Assembly (NCBI RefSeq): GCF_025144725.1
Contig: NZ_JALXKS010000003.1
Location: forward strand, 50,291 to 114,290
DNA: 64,000 nt
Direction of reading: 5' to 3'
Source of the DNA: Brevibacterium sp. p3-SID960
Lineage (GTDB): Bacteria; Actinomycetota; Actinomycetes; Actinomycetales; Brevibacteriaceae
Below are positions 16,171 to 27,856 of this stretch, piece by piece. Position numbers and translations under genes: made by a program. The notes under the pieces are model-generated. The model was not told the origin of the DNA and made no database searches. It was given only the letters and a program-made list of their open reading frames with translations. How positions within the stretch are numbered: position 1 is the stretch's first letter; every line of letters starts with the position of its first letter.

Positions 16171-18195
16171 GTGGCACGTAATTTTTCGTCCGCCGTCAAA
16201 AGACTACTCGTTGGACGGCCCTTCCGCAGTGACCGGCGCAGGCCGGTGCCACTGCCCAAACGCCTGGCGATGCCGGTCTTCGCCTCCGACATGCTGTCAT
16301 CGGTGGCATACGCGCCCGACGAAATCCTGCTGGCACTTTCGCTCTCCGGGCTCGTCGCCCTGACCGTCTCACCGTGGGTCGGCCTGGCCGTCGGCGTCGT
16401 CATCCTCGTCATCGTCTGGTGCTACCGGCTCAATCTGCGCGCCTACCCTGGCGGAGGAGGAGATTACGAGGTCGCCGGCAAGAACCTCGGCGTGCGCGCC
16501 GGAAGGGCGGTCGCGGCCTCCCTGCTCATCGACTATGTGCTGACCCTGGCGGTGTCGATGACGATGTTCGCCTCCTACGTCGGCTCGATCGTCCCGGAGC
16601 TCAAACCCCACCGCGTCATCGTCTCGGTCGTCGGCATCGTCGTCGTCACCATGCTTGCTCTGCGCGGCACCCGCACCGCCCCGAAGCTGCTGGCCATCCC
16701 GACCTACCTGTTCCTCGCTGCGGTCTTCCTCACCCTCATCGTCGGCGCCTACCGGGTCCTGACCGGCGACACGCCGACCGCCGTCACCAGCGACTACTGG
16801 GTGCTGCCGCGGGCGGACTTCGACACGCCGCTGTTCGGACTGGCCGCCGTGTTCATCGTGCTGCGCGCCTTCACCTCCGGCTCGGTCGCCCTGGCCGGAG
16901 TGCAGACCGTCGCCACCTCCGTGCCCCGCTTCACCTCCCCGCGCGGGCACAACGCGGGACGCACCCTGCTGCTGACCGGTGCGCTGTCGGCCACGATGCT
17001 CATCGGCATCACCTGGCTCAGCTCGGTCATCGGCATCAAATACGTCGCCGAACCCCACATCTACCTGCTCAACCGCGCCGGCACCCCGATCAGCGCCGAC
17101 TACGTCCAGGACCCTGTCCTCGGCCAGCTCGCCCACGCCGTGTTCGACAGCGCGCCCGTGCTGCCCTCACTCGTGGCCGCCGTCGCAGCCCTCGTGCTCA
17201 TGGCCGCAGCCAACACCGCGGTCGAGGGATTTCCCGGGCTGGCCTCACGGCTGGCGCGCGACAGCTTCCTGCCCCGGCAGCTGGCCACCCGCGGTGACCG
17301 GCTGACCTTCTCCAACGGCATCCTGCTGCTCTCCGGGGCCGCCATCGTCCTCGTCGTCGCCTTCCGCGCCCGGGTTCCCGACCTCATCGAGCTCTACCTC
17401 GTCGGCGTGTTCTTCGCCTTCAGCCTCGGTCAGCTCGGCATGATCCGGCACTGGACCAACCGGATCCGCACGATGGTCACCTCCCCGACGCGCCGGCGGA
17501 TGCAGGCCAACCGCGTCATCAACACCGTCGGATTCGTGCTCGTCACCGTCGTCCTCGTCGTCGTCATCATCACGAAGTTCGCCGGCGGCGCGTGGATCGC
17601 CGTCGCGGCGATCGCCGTGCTCTACGCGCTCATGGGTCTCATTCACCGCCACTACCGCCGGGTCGCCTCCGAACTCGCCCCCGAAGAGGACGCCTCGGAC
17701 ACGACCCTGCCGCCGAACACCCGGGCGGTCGTCATCGTCACCCAGATCCACAAGCCGGCCCTGCGCGCGCTCAGCTACGCGCGCGCCAGCCGCCCAACCT
17801 CGGTGCAGGCGATCACCGTCGCTGTCGATGAGGACGCCGCCGAGGCGCTGCAGCGCGAATGGGACGAGATGGGCCTGCCGGTGCCGCTGACGATCCTCGA
17901 CTCGCCCTACCGCGAACTCGTCCGCCCGGTGATGAACCATATCGCCGACATCCGCCGGCACCGCCCCGACGACCTCATCGATGTCTACATCCCGCAGTAC
18001 ATCGTCGGCCGCCGCTGGGAGAACATCCTGCACAACCAGACGGTGCTCCGGCTCAAGTCCCGGCTGCTCATCGTGCCCAACGTCGTCGTTTCGATCGTGC
18101 CGTGGCGGCTGCGCTCCTTCACCCGGAATCAGGACGTGCTCATCCGCCGTGTCGGTGACATCGACCACGACGTCATCGGCAAGGAGCAGCGATGA
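16171..18195 (+). CDS. kimA: KimA-like potassium importer (APC superfamily)
   Basis: A 674-residue permease with about 12 membrane helices (to about residue 470) and a cytoplasmic C-terminal domain of about 200 residues, the KimA architecture. D40 and Y47 in FASDMLSSVAYAPDE, and D121, Y122, T125 and S129 in LIDYVLTLAVS, match in identity and spacing the K+-site residues I recall for Bacillus subtilis KimA (D36, Y43, D117, Y118, T121, S125; constant offset of 4). This supports high-affinity K+/H+ import rather than amino-acid transport. It is divergent from two RCK proteins and overlaps the next gene by 4 bp (ATGA). Confidence 0.82.
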   Translation: MARNFSSAVKRLLVGRPFRSDRRRPVPLPKRLAMPVFASDMLSSVAYAPDEILLALSLSGLVALTVSPWVGLAVGVVILVIVWCYRLNLRAYPGGGGDYEVAGKNLGVRAGRAVAASLLIDYVLTLAVSMTMFASYVGSIVPELKPHRVIVSVVGIVVVTMLALRGTRTAPKLLAIPTYLFLAAVFLTLIVGAYRVLTGDTPTAVTSDYWVLPRADFDTPLFGLAAVFIVLRAFTSGSVALAGVQTVATSVPRFTSPRGHNAGRTLLLTGALSATMLIGITWLSSVIGIKYVAEPHIYLLNRAGTPISADYVQDPVLGQLAHAVFDSAPVLPSLVAAVAALVLMAAANTAVEGFPGLASRLARDSFLPRQLATRGDRLTFSNGILLLSGAAIVLVVAFRARVPDLIELYLVGVFFAFSLGQLGMIRHWTNRIRTMVTSPTRRRMQANRVINTVGFVLVTVVLVVVIITKFAGGAWIAVAAIAVLYALMGLIHRHYRRVASELAPEEDASDTTLPPNTRAVVIVTQIHKPALRALSYARASRPTSVQAITVAVDEDAAEALQREWDEMGLPVPLTILDSPYRELVRPVMNHIADIRRHRPDDLIDVYIPQYIVGRRWENILHNQTVLRLKSRLLIVPNVVVSIVPWRLRSFTRNQDVLIRRVGDIDHDVIGKEQR

Positions 18196-19610
18196 GCCCC
18201 GCCGCCGAGGCGGTGGCCGGCGATGCCGTCGAGCTCACCGTCGACAAGCAGGTGGGCGAGGGCTACGGGTTGGCCCGCCATGAGGGCCGCGTCGTCTTCG
18301 TCTCCGGTGCCATCCCCGGCGAACGGGTCCGCGCCGAACTCACCCAGGTCAAGAAGCGCCTGGCCTACGCCCGCACCACAGACGTGCTCCAGCCCAGCCC
18401 GCACCGCGTCGCCGACCGGCGCCTGAGCTGGGGTGCCGCCGGGATCGGCGGCATCGAGTTCGCCCATGTCGAGCTGCCCCACTCGCGTGAGCTCAAAGCC
18501 GAAGCCGCTGCCGAGCAGCTCTCCCGCCTCGGCGGCATCGAGGGCACCGGGCTGCGCATCGCGGCAGCCCCGAGCGAACACGCTGCCGAAGCAGCCGATC
18601 CAGGTGCGGCAGCGACGACGGCCGGCACCGCCTGGCGGACCCGCGTGCAGCTGGCCGTCGATGCCGATGGCGCACCGGGCATGCGGGCGGCCGGCTCCCA
18701 CGTCGTCATCCCTGTGGACACTGTGCCGCTTGCCGTGCCGGTCCTCGACGACCTCGGACTGCACACCCTGGGCCTGCCGGGACTCGAGCGCATCGAACTC
18801 ACCGCCTCCCACGCCTCAGGTGCGGTCGTCCTGCACACCCGGCCCGGAGCCGAACTCGATCCGCACGCGGTCGAATCCGTCGCCGTCCGGCTCGGAGAGC
18901 AGGACGGGCAGTGGTCGCTGCTGCACCGCAGCAGCCAGCCGGTCCGCCGCGGCGGCCGGGGCACCGGGCCGGAGGTGAGGAATCGGGGCGGATCGGCGGT
19001 GAGGAATCGCGGCGGCAGCAGCCGTTTGGAGGTGCTCGTCGGCACCGGTGAGGTCACCGAGCGGCTGCACCTCGACACGCCCGGCGGGCCGCTGGATCGA
19101 GACTTCCGGCTGCGCGCGGACGGGTTCTGGCAGGTCCACGTCGATGCCGCAGCCGTGCTCGCAGGTGCGGTCGTCGAAGCTGCAACAGGAGCGAAACGGG
19201 TGCTCGACCTGTACTGCGGGGCCGGGCTGCTCGCCTGCGCAGTCGGTGCCGCGCACGAGGTGCCGGTCACCGGGCTCGAAGGCGCCGGGGAGGCGATCGC
19301 CGCCGCCCGCGCCAACGGTGCCGACCTCGATGCCGAATTCGCAATCGCCCGCATCGACCGGCTGAGCGAACTGCCCGCAGCCGACGTCATTATCCTCGAC
19401 CCGCCTCGGGCCGGGGCCGGGCCTGCCGTGACCGACGCGCTGACCGCCTCGGACGCGGAGCGGATCATCTACGTCTCCTGTGACGCCGGCACTTTCGCCC
19501 GCGACGCTCGGGCACTGGCCGATGGCGGGTTCACACTGGCCAGCTGCCGCGGTCTCGACCTTTTCCCGCTGACGGCGCACGCCGAATTCGTGTCCGTCTT
19601 CACCCGGTGA
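18192..19610 (+). CDS. TrmA/RumA-type RNA (uracil-C5) methyltransferase
   Basis: A 472-residue protein with an N-terminal TRAM RNA-binding domain (about 10-70), a central region, and a C-terminal SAM-dependent methyltransferase domain. SAM motif DLYCGAGLL, substrate motif DPPRAG and catalytic nucleophile in YVSCDAGTFARD are intact. It should make 5-methyluridine in tRNA or rRNA; which RNA cannot be told. The [4Fe-4S] cysteine cluster that follows TRAM in RlmD is absent; that segment reads GAAGIGGIEFAHV. A 24-bp tandem repeat adds two VRNRGGS-type units near residue 262. The gene is translationally coupled to kimA. Confidence 0.87.
   Translation: MSPAAEAVAGDAVELTVDKQVGEGYGLARHEGRVVFVSGAIPGERVRAELTQVKKRLAYARTTDVLQPSPHRVADRRLSWGAAGIGGIEFAHVELPHSRELKAEAAAEQLSRLGGIEGTGLRIAAAPSEHAAEAADPGAAATTAGTAWRTRVQLAVDADGAPGMRAAGSHVVIPVDTVPLAVPVLDDLGLHTLGLPGLERIELTASHASGAVVLHTRPGAELDPHAVESVAVRLGEQDGQWSLLHRSSQPVRRGGRGTGPEVRNRGGSAVRNRGGSSRLEVLVGTGEVTERLHLDTPGGPLDRDFRLRADGFWQVHVDAAAVLAGAVVEAATGAKRVLDLYCGAGLLACAVGAAHEVPVTGLEGAGEAIAAARANGADLDAEFAIARIDRLSELPAADVIILDPPRAGAGPAVTDALTASDAERIIYVSCDAGTFARDARALADGGFTLASCRGLDLFPLTAHAEFVSVFTR
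18975..19022. repeat. Imperfect 24-bp in-frame tandem repeat
   Basis: Two 24-bp units, each coding VRNRGGS plus A or S, in the variable linker just before the methyltransferase domain. The insert keeps the frame and is probably a flexible basic loop. Confidence 0.75.
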
Positions 19611-19661
19611 GCAGGTGTCCGGAAAACGTCCGAGCTGGTGGAAACGCGTGTGCGGATGCGG

Positions 19662-19667
19662 TAAGAT
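19662..19667 (+). promoter_or_regulatory. -10 box of acnA promoter
   Basis: TAAGAT partly overlaps the left end of the 24-bp palindrome, so a bound repressor would cover the transcription start. The -35 region is weak (TGGAAA, 17 bp upstream). Confidence 0.4.
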
Positions 19668-19689
19668 TTATCTTGATATCAAGATAAAT
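19666..19689. promoter_or_regulatory. 24-bp perfect palindromic operator before acnA
   Basis: A perfect inverted repeat centred on TCTTGATATCAAGA, extended by A/T-rich arms to 24 bp, in otherwise G+C-rich DNA, 95 bp before the aconitase start. The form suits a homodimeric winged-helix repressor such as MarR-type TamR, which controls aconitase in Streptomyces, or TetR-type AcnR of corynebacteria. No candidate regulator gene is adjacent, so it would act in trans. Confidence 0.7.
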
Positions 19690-19784
19690 TACGGCACAGT
19701 TCTGTGACGTAATCATGTGGCGGGCCAGTCCGTGCGGCTCGCCGCAGATCAGCAAGTAGTGTGCCACGGAAGAGGAGAGTCACG

Positions 19785-22469
<2,685 letters not shown>

Positions 22470-22527
22470 CGACATCGGCAGGATGACAGTGCAACAGGTT
22501 TGACCTGCAGGGCTTGACCCGGCACAG

Positions 22528-22563
22528 CAACGGTCGGAGCACCACCAGGTGCTCCGACCGTTG
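22528..22563 (+). terminator. Strong hairpin terminator after acnA
   Basis: Perfect 16-bp stem (CAACGGTCGGAGCACC with its complement) and ACCA loop, 58 bp after the stop codon; the following bases are TGTC, not a T-run. Confidence 0.85.
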
Positions 22564-22610
22564 TGTCTGCACAGGCCCCGTGTCCGCCTGGATACGAGGA
22601 CCCAAAAGAG

Positions 22611-22616
22611 TAGACT
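22611..22616 (+). promoter_or_regulatory. Probable -10 box of dxs
   Basis: TAGACT lies after the acnA terminator and 83 bp before the dxs start; it is the best -10 match in the gap. No convincing -35 is seen. Confidence 0.35.
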
Positions 22617-22699
22617 TGTCGTTCTGACCGTATGAAATCGGATATGACGCATGTGTGTCAGCTGCCGATGAGGAGCAGCGAGAAGGAGCCGACAACCGT

Positions 22700-24640
22700 A
22701 TGACCTTCCTGGAGAACATCACTTCGCCAGCGGACGTCAGACAGCTCAGCACCGCCGAGTGCCAGGTGCTGACGAAGGAGATCCGTGACTGCCTCATCAC
22801 CACCGTGGCACAGACCGGAGGCCATCTCGGCCCCAATCTCGGCGTCGTCGAGCTGACCACCGCGATCCACCGGGTCTTCGAGTCCCCCCGCGATACGATC
22901 CTCTTCGACGTCGGCCACCAGAGCTACGTTCACAAGCTGCTCACCGGCCGCTACCCGGAGTTCTCCACGCTGCGCCAGCGGGGCGGCATCTCCGGCTACC
23001 CCTCCCGGGCGGAATCCGAACATGACGTCATTGAGAACTCCCATGCCTCCAGCTCACTGTCCTGGGCCGACGGCATCGCCAAAGCCCGCCAGCTGACAGG
23101 CGAGAGGGACCGACACGTTGTCGCCGTCATCGGCGATGGAGCTCTCACCGGCGGAATGGCCTGGGAAGCGCTGAACACGATCGCAGCCGATAAGTCCCAG
23201 CCGCCGCGCAAGCTCATCATCGTCGTCAACGACAACGGTCGCTCCTACGCCCCGACCGTCGGCGGCTTCGCTGAGCATCTGGACTCACTGCGCACCTCGT
23301 CGCAGTACGAAAAGCTCCTCTCGTGGGGCAAGGAGCGTCTGCAGCAGTCCGGGCCTCCCGGCCGGGCGGCCTATTCGGCGATGCACGGCATGAAGAAGGG
23401 CCTCAAAGACATGATGGCCCCGGCTGCGACCGGCATGTTCGACGAACTCGGCATCAAGTACGTCGGCCCCGTCGACGGACACGACCTCGACAGCCTCGAA
23501 CGCGCCCTGGCCAAGGCCAAGGACTATGACCAGGGGCCGGTCATCGTCCACGCACTGACACAGAAGGGCTACGGCTACGCCCCGGCGATGGCGGATATGG
23601 ACGATCAGTTCCATGCCGTGGGCGTCATCGACGCCGAGACCGGCCGGTCGCAGCCGTCGAAGTCGACCTCCTGGACCTCGGTGTTCGGCGACGAGATCAC
23701 CCGCATCGCCCGCGAACGCCGGGACATCGTCGCAATCACCGCCGCCATGCTCATTCCCGTCGGCCTCAAGAGCTTCGCCGAGGAGTTCCCGGAGCGCGTC
23801 TTCGACGTCGGCATCGCCGAACAGCATGCCGTCGCCTCGGCCGCCGGACTGTCCTACGGCGGACTCCACCCGGTCGTGTGCCTCTACGCCACTTTCCTCA
23901 ACCGAGCCTTCGACCAGCTGCTCATGGACGTGGCACTGCACAGGCAGGGAGTGACCTTCGTCCTCGACCGCGCCGGCATCACCGGCCCTGACGGCGCCAG
24001 CCACCACGGCATCTGGGACATCGCCATGCTCCAGGTCGTGCCCGGACTGCAGCTGGCGGCCCCGCGCGATGCCACACGCTTGGTCGAGGAGTTCAACGAG
24101 GCGGTCGCTGTCGACGACGCTCCGACTGTTGTGCGGTTCTCCCGCGGCTCGGTCGGCAACGACATCGAGGCGCTGTCCCGGACGGCAGACGGCGTCGACA
24201 TCCTTGCCGAACCCGCCGACGGTCTCGACCCCGATGTGCTCATCGTCTCCGTCGGCGCGCTGGCCGACCGCGCCCTCGCACTTGCCGAGGAGCTGCGTCA
24301 GCGTTCGATCGGCGCAACTGTCGTCGACCCGCGCTGGGTGCTGCCGGTACCGGACTCCGTGCTGACGATGGGCAAAGACCACGCGCTTGTCGCCGTCGTC
24401 GAGGACGGTGTGAAGATCGGCGGCATCGGCTCGCAGATCCGCCAGGATCTGCGCGATGAGGATTCGCGCACCGGCGTAGTCGAACTCGGGGTGCCCGATG
24501 AGTTCCTGCCGCACGGCACCCGTGAGGAGATCCTCGAATACGCAGGCCTGTCAGTGCCGGACATGCTCGACAAGACCCTGCACATGCTGCCTTCGCACCT
24601 GGCCGAGCGCGCCCATCGGGCCAGCCGCCGCGCCATGTGA
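22700..24640 (+). CDS. dxs: 1-deoxy-D-xylulose-5-phosphate synthase
   Basis: A 646-residue thiamine-diphosphate enzyme that condenses pyruvate and glyceraldehyde 3-phosphate, the first step of the MEP isoprenoid pathway. The N-terminal ThDP motif [15 protein letters not shown]...ND, the catalytic His region [11 protein letters not shown], and the transketolase pyrimidine-binding and C-terminal domains are in order. The motif GPDGASHHG is a mild variant of the usual DGxTHxG. The ATG at 22700 follows AAGGAG; an in-frame start at 22655 is less likely. The product feeds uppS (41.1 kb) and menaquinone, the quinol used by cytochrome bd in actinobacteria. Confidence 0.96.
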   Translation: MTFLENITSPADVRQLSTAECQVLTKEIRDCLITTVAQTGGHLGPNLGVVELTTAIHRVFESPRDTILFDVGHQSYVHKLLTGRYPEFSTLRQRGGISGYPSRAESEHDVIENSHASSSLSWADGIAKARQLTGERDRHVVAVIGDGALTGGMAWEALNTIAADKSQPPRKLIIVVNDNGRSYAPTVGGFAEHLDSLRTSSQYEKLLSWGKERLQQSGPPGRAAYSAMHGMKKGLKDMMAPAATGMFDELGIKYVGPVDGHDLDSLERALAKAKDYDQGPVIVHALTQKGYGYAPAMADMDDQFHAVGVIDAETGRSQPSKSTSWTSVFGDEITRIARERRDIVAITAAMLIPVGLKSFAEEFPERVFDVGIAEQHAVASAAGLSYGGLHPVVCLYATFLNRAFDQLLMDVALHRQGVTFVLDRAGITGPDGASHHGIWDIAMLQVVPGLQLAAPRDATRLVEEFNEAVAVDDAPTVVRFSRGSVGNDIEALSRTADGVDILAEPADGLDPDVLIVSVGALADRALALAEELRQRSIGATVVDPRWVLPVPDSVLTMGKDHALVAVVEDGVKIGGIGSQIRQDLRDEDSRTGVVELGVPDEFLPHGTREEILEYAGLSVPDMLDKTLHMLPSHLAERAHRASRRAM

Positions 24641-24722
24641 GTCCACCTCGCCCAGCGCATCAGCAGCCGGGCACCATCAGCCGACGCGCAGCAACAGGAC
24701 ACGGTCGCCGCGGCGTCAGCTG

Positions 24723-25934
24723 TCAGGCGGTGGCGTGATCGGCTGCACTGGCAGCCTCGGCGAGCACTTCGGCGGTGCGCTCGATCTGCCAGGGCCGGGC
24801 TGAGCTGGCGGCCAGATAGGCTGCGACGTCGGTGACGTCGCCGACATGCCGTTCGGCGGCCAGCGACTTCACGATCCGCGGTGTCAGCAGCACGTCATGC
24901 GGCATCTCCAGGTCGTCGGCGACGGTCCCCACCGCTGCGCGCATCTTCTCCGTCCGCGCCTTGGCGACCTCCCGGTCAGCACGCGGACCGGTCTTGGGCT
25001 GTGGCTGACGACGCGGCGGCAGCTGTGAGTCCGGCAGCGCGTCGGCCCGCTGCAGAGAATGCAGGACGTCGGCGGCCGCACGCCCGGAGAGCTCTTTGCC
25101 GCCGGGCAGCCGGTAGATGTCATCGATCGTGCGGACCTTCGGATCCGACAGCGCCACAAGCAGCCGGTCGCGCAGCAGCCGGGTCGGTGCGATGTCACGG
25201 CTGGAAGCCGCCGCATCCCGGTCGAGCCACAGCTGCCGGGCACGGGCGAGAGCCCGGCGTGACTTCACCGTGCCCAGACCGCTGATCCGCCGCCACGGCT
25301 CGGCATGGACACGCCGCTGGAAGCCGAGCAGATGCTCGAACTCCTGCCTGGCGAACTCGTCCTTGCCGGTCTCGCGCAGTCGATGGGCCAGGGATTCGCG
25401 CAGCTCGATGAGCACCTCCACATCGAGCGCGGCATAGTTGAGCCAGTCGAGGGGCAGCGGACGCCTCGACCAGTCGACATAGGAGTGCTCCTTGGCCAAG
25501 CGCACACCGAGCTCATTGCCGACAAGCGCAGCAAGGCCGAAGCGTTCGATACCGAGCAGCCGGGCTGCCAATTCAGTGTCGAACAGGGCAGAGGGCGTCA
25601 TCCCGCGATCAGCCAGACACGGCAGATCCTGAGTTGCAGCATGCAGGATCCACTCGACGCCGCTCAGCGCTGCATCGACCTGCCTGAGGTCCGGCAGCGC
25701 CTCGGGATCGATGAGCACGATGCCGCTGTCTCTGCGCTTGAGCTGGATGAGGAAGGCCCGGTCCCCGTAGCGGATGCCGGAGGCGCGTTCGGCATCGACA
25801 GCGACCGGGCCAGTGCCGGATGCCAGCAGATCGGCGACCTCGGCAAGGGAGGCTGTGGTGTCGATGACGTCGGGCACACCGCCGGCAGGGCGGGCGAGCA
25901 GGGGCAGATTCTCGTCGACGTGGCGTGAGCTCAC
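24723..25934 (-). CDS. Ribonuclease D-like 3'-5' exonuclease with HRDC domain
   Basis: A 403-residue protein: a DEDD exonuclease domain (first acidic residues in AVDAERASG, then LFDTELAARLLG and the YAALDVEVL motif), followed by an HRDC domain (about 215-300) and a C-terminal tail. RNase D trims tRNA and other RNA 3' ends. The GTG at 25934 overlaps the stop of the DUF3000 gene (GTGA), fixing the start; a longer frame to 26198 is only the shadow of that gene. The pair DUF3000-RNase D next to dxs is a common actinobacterial arrangement. Confidence 0.88.
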   Translation of the reverse strand: MSSRHVDENLPLLARPAGGVPDVIDTTASLAEVADLLASGTGPVAVDAERASGIRYGDRAFLIQLKRRDSGIVLIDPEALPDLRQVDAALSGVEWILHAATQDLPCLADRGMTPSALFDTELAARLLGIERFGLAALVGNELGVRLAKEHSYVDWSRRPLPLDWLNYAALDVEVLIELRESLAHRLRETGKDEFARQEFEHLLGFQRRVHAEPWRRISGLGTVKSRRALARARQLWLDRDAAASSRDIAPTRLLRDRLLVALSDPKVRTIDDIYRLPGGKELSGRAAADVLHSLQRADALPDSQLPPRRQPQPKTGPRADREVAKARTEKMRAAVGTVADDLEMPHDVLLTPRIVKSLAAERHVGDVTDVAAYLAASSARPWQIERTAEVLAEAASAADHATA

Positions 25935-26545
25935 CGGCGTCGCCCCGGCAACGGCGTGACACCTTCGGCGACAGGGGGAAGACCGGCGACCATGCCGATG
26001 AGGTCGATCCAGGCGTCCACGTGGTTGCCGATCTCCTCGGGATCCTCCACAACAGGGGTCCAGGAGGCGCGCAGCTCCAGATCGACAGTCCAGGGCCGGC
26101 CGGCGAGAGTGCCGAAGCTCTCCGACATCACCCGCGTCGTGGTGCCACCGGCCCTGGCGATCTCGCAGTCGTTGGTCTCCAGCGCCTCGGTCAGCCATGA
26201 CCAGGCGACCGCTCCGAGCATCGCCTCGTTGCCCATCTCGGCCTCCAGCTCAGCGCGGATATAGCTGACCAGCCGGAACTGCCCATCCCACTCCTCAGGG
26301 CGTGCGGGATCGTAGAGCAGTACGATCCGACCGGTGGCCAGCTCCTCGATGTCCTCACCGGAGGCGGCTTGAAAGGCCTCATCGGCGCCGACCTCTGCGC
26401 CGAGGGCGATCGCGTAGGGAGCCAGCTTCGAAGGGGCGGGAATCTCGCTGATATCGATGCGCGCATCCTCGCGCGGCGAACGCAGCACATCTGCTGCGCG
26501 GGCGAAGGCCTGCGGGATCCGGTTGAGCGGTGACGGGGCTATCAC
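25931..26545 (-). CDS. DUF3000 protein
   Basis: A 204-residue soluble protein of the actinobacteria-specific DUF3000 family (start IPQAFARAADVLRSP; GRIVLLYDPARPEEWDG; GTTTRVMSESFGTL). The function is unknown. Coupling to the RNase D gene by a 4-bp overlap suggests a link with RNA processing, which is only inference. The GTG start lies 7 nt after TACAGT (26553-26558), so it probably makes a leaderless mRNA. Confidence 0.87.
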   Translation of the reverse strand: MIAPSPLNRIPQAFARAADVLRSPREDARIDISEIPAPSKLAPYAIALGAEVGADEAFQAASGEDIEELATGRIVLLYDPARPEEWDGQFRLVSYIRAELEAEMGNEAMLGAVAWSWLTEALETNDCEIARAGGTTTRVMSESFGTLAGRPWTVDLELRASWTPVVEDPEEIGNHVDAWIDLIGMVAGLPPVAEGVTPLPGRRR

Positions 26546-26552
26546 ACCTCAC

Positions 26553-26558
26553 ACTGTA
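26553..26558 (-). promoter_or_regulatory. -10 box of leaderless DUF3000-RNase D transcript
   Basis: TACAGT on the minus strand, 7 nt before the GTG start at 26545. Confidence 0.5.
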
Positions 26559-26689
26559 GGTCGAGACACTGACAACAGCGAGCATCCACGCCGGGCAGAT
26601 CGCGGCTGAATGGCACCGCCGACCGGCCCCGGGACTAAAGTGGCGCAGAGGAATGTTACGGCAGGCAGGACGAAAGGAGATCACTGCCG

Positions 26690-27181
26690 ATGAGCGCAGA
26701 CCCTGAGGATTTCAAGCACGCCTTCCGGCACCACCCCGCCGGAGTCGCCGTCATCACCGCACAGTCACCAGACGGGCCCATCGGCCTGACGGTCTCCAGC
26801 CTCGCCAGCGTCACCCTGCAGCCGCCGATGCTGCACTTCTCGGTCTCCACCGCTCGCTACTCGGCCTCCCGGCTGCTTGGCGCCGAGACCTTCGTCGTCA
26901 ACACCCTCGGGGCCGAGCACGCAGATATCGCCCGTGCCTTCGCCCGTCACGAGGGTCCGCGATTCACCCCCGAGCAGGGCTTTGCGACTCTGCCCGACGG
27001 CGACCCGTACCTGCCCGGTGCCCACGCCGTGCTGCGCTGCCGCTTCGCCTCTCAGATCCCAGCCGGCGACTCGACCGTGTGCGTCGGAGAGATCACCGAC
27101 ATCATCACCGAAGAGCCCGGCCGGGCACTCGTCTACGTCGACCGGGAGTTCTACGCTCTTGATGCCGCCGACCGGATCTGA
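26690..27181 (+). CDS. Flavin reductase domain (FMN-binding) protein
   Basis: A 163-residue protein with the split-barrel flavin-reductase fold: start FKHAFRHHPAGVAVITA, then GLTVSSLASVTLQPPMLHFSV and FVVNTLGAEHADIARAFA. It would use NAD(P)H to reduce FMN or FAD for a partner oxygenase, or act as an oxidoreductase itself; no monooxygenase gene is adjacent. AAAGGAG precedes the ATG by 9 nt. It lies alone between the divergent DUF3000 gene and the convergent HutD-like gene. Confidence 0.88.
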   Translation: MSADPEDFKHAFRHHPAGVAVITAQSPDGPIGLTVSSLASVTLQPPMLHFSVSTARYSASRLLGAETFVVNTLGAEHADIARAFARHEGPRFTPEQGFATLPDGDPYLPGAHAVLRCRFASQIPAGDSTVCVGEITDIITEEPGRALVYVDREFYALDAADRI

Positions 27182-27229
27182 GCACCGCCTGAGCACCACA
27201 CTGAGCTGACAACCCCAGCGACTGGAGCC

Positions 27230-27757
27230 TCAGAACCGCAGCACCGGCACCCCGTCACAGTCCGATGTGCTGCCGAGCGCTGGTGCGGCTGCGCGCAGCA
27301 GCGTGAAACCGGGCCCGAGGCGGGTCTGACCGAGGGTCAGGAGGAAGGTCCCGTCAAGCACGGGCGCAGGTGGGCTTCCGAGGGAGGCGTCCACCGCCTC
27401 GGCTGCGGTGATCATGAGGTTGACGGCATGACACGGCCTCGGCAGCGTGATGAGCTCTGTCACCGCCGCTCCGTCGAAGACGCATGCCTGACCGTCCGCT
27501 ATCGCGAAGCGCCTGCCATCGGTGTCGAGGACGACATCACTTCCGATCGGCCGGAGGATCCGCCGCATCCCCGGCAGCACTGAGAACGCAGCGGGCCGCT
27601 CCAAGGACGCAATCGACAGCCGCCAGGCAGGCAGCCCAGGCGTCAGCGCCGCGGACTCGTCGAGGGAGACGAGTTCGACGGTCGAACCTGCGCCGTTGGC
27701 CCAGGGTGTCGCCGGCTGGTCTGCATGGGAGGCGATCGGTGTCAGTCCACGTGTCAT
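27230..27757 (-). CDS. HutD/Ves family cupin-like protein
   Basis: A 175-residue protein matching the HutD/Ves family: TPWANGAGSTVEL near residue 17, LPAWRLSIASLERPAAFS, LPGMRRILRPIG. The fold is a bicupin. HutD of some bacteria is associated with histidine use, and Ves with cold response; no hut gene is nearby, so the role is unknown. The ATG is 6 nt after TAGGCT (27764-27769), suggesting a leaderless mRNA. Confidence 0.8.
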   Translation of the reverse strand: MTRGLTPIASHADQPATPWANGAGSTVELVSLDESAALTPGLPAWRLSIASLERPAAFSVLPGMRRILRPIGSDVVLDTDGRRFAIADGQACVFDGAAVTELITLPRPCHAVNLMITAAEAVDASLGSPPAPVLDGTFLLTLGQTRLGPGFTLLRAAAPALGSTSDCDGVPVLRF

Positions 27758-27763
27758 ACCGCC

Positions 27764-27769
27764 AGCCTA
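27764..27769 (-). promoter_or_regulatory. -10 box of HutD-like gene
   Basis: TAGGCT on the minus strand, 6 nt before the ATG; a purine-rich GGCGG gap is not a good ribosome-binding site at this distance. Confidence 0.4.
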
Positions 27770-27856
27770 GACGCCTGTGTCGGCGCACATGAGACGGCCT
27801 GTTCTGGAGGGCGAACGGTTTTCTCCCCACCAGCCACAGATGAGACGATAGGAGGC

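Noticed and set aside
17245..18168. Minus-strand frame opposite the kimA-like gene
   Set aside because: Asp/Gly/Val/Arg-rich shadow translation with no family features; the plus-strand gene is certain.
23285..24514. 409-residue minus-strand frame opposite dxs
   Set aside because: Shadow of dxs; no start signals or recognisable domain.
24723..26198. 491-residue version of the RNase D gene
   Set aside because: The first 88 residues lie in the frame opposite to the sense of DUF3000 coding and have no homology; the GTGA overlap marks the start at 25934.
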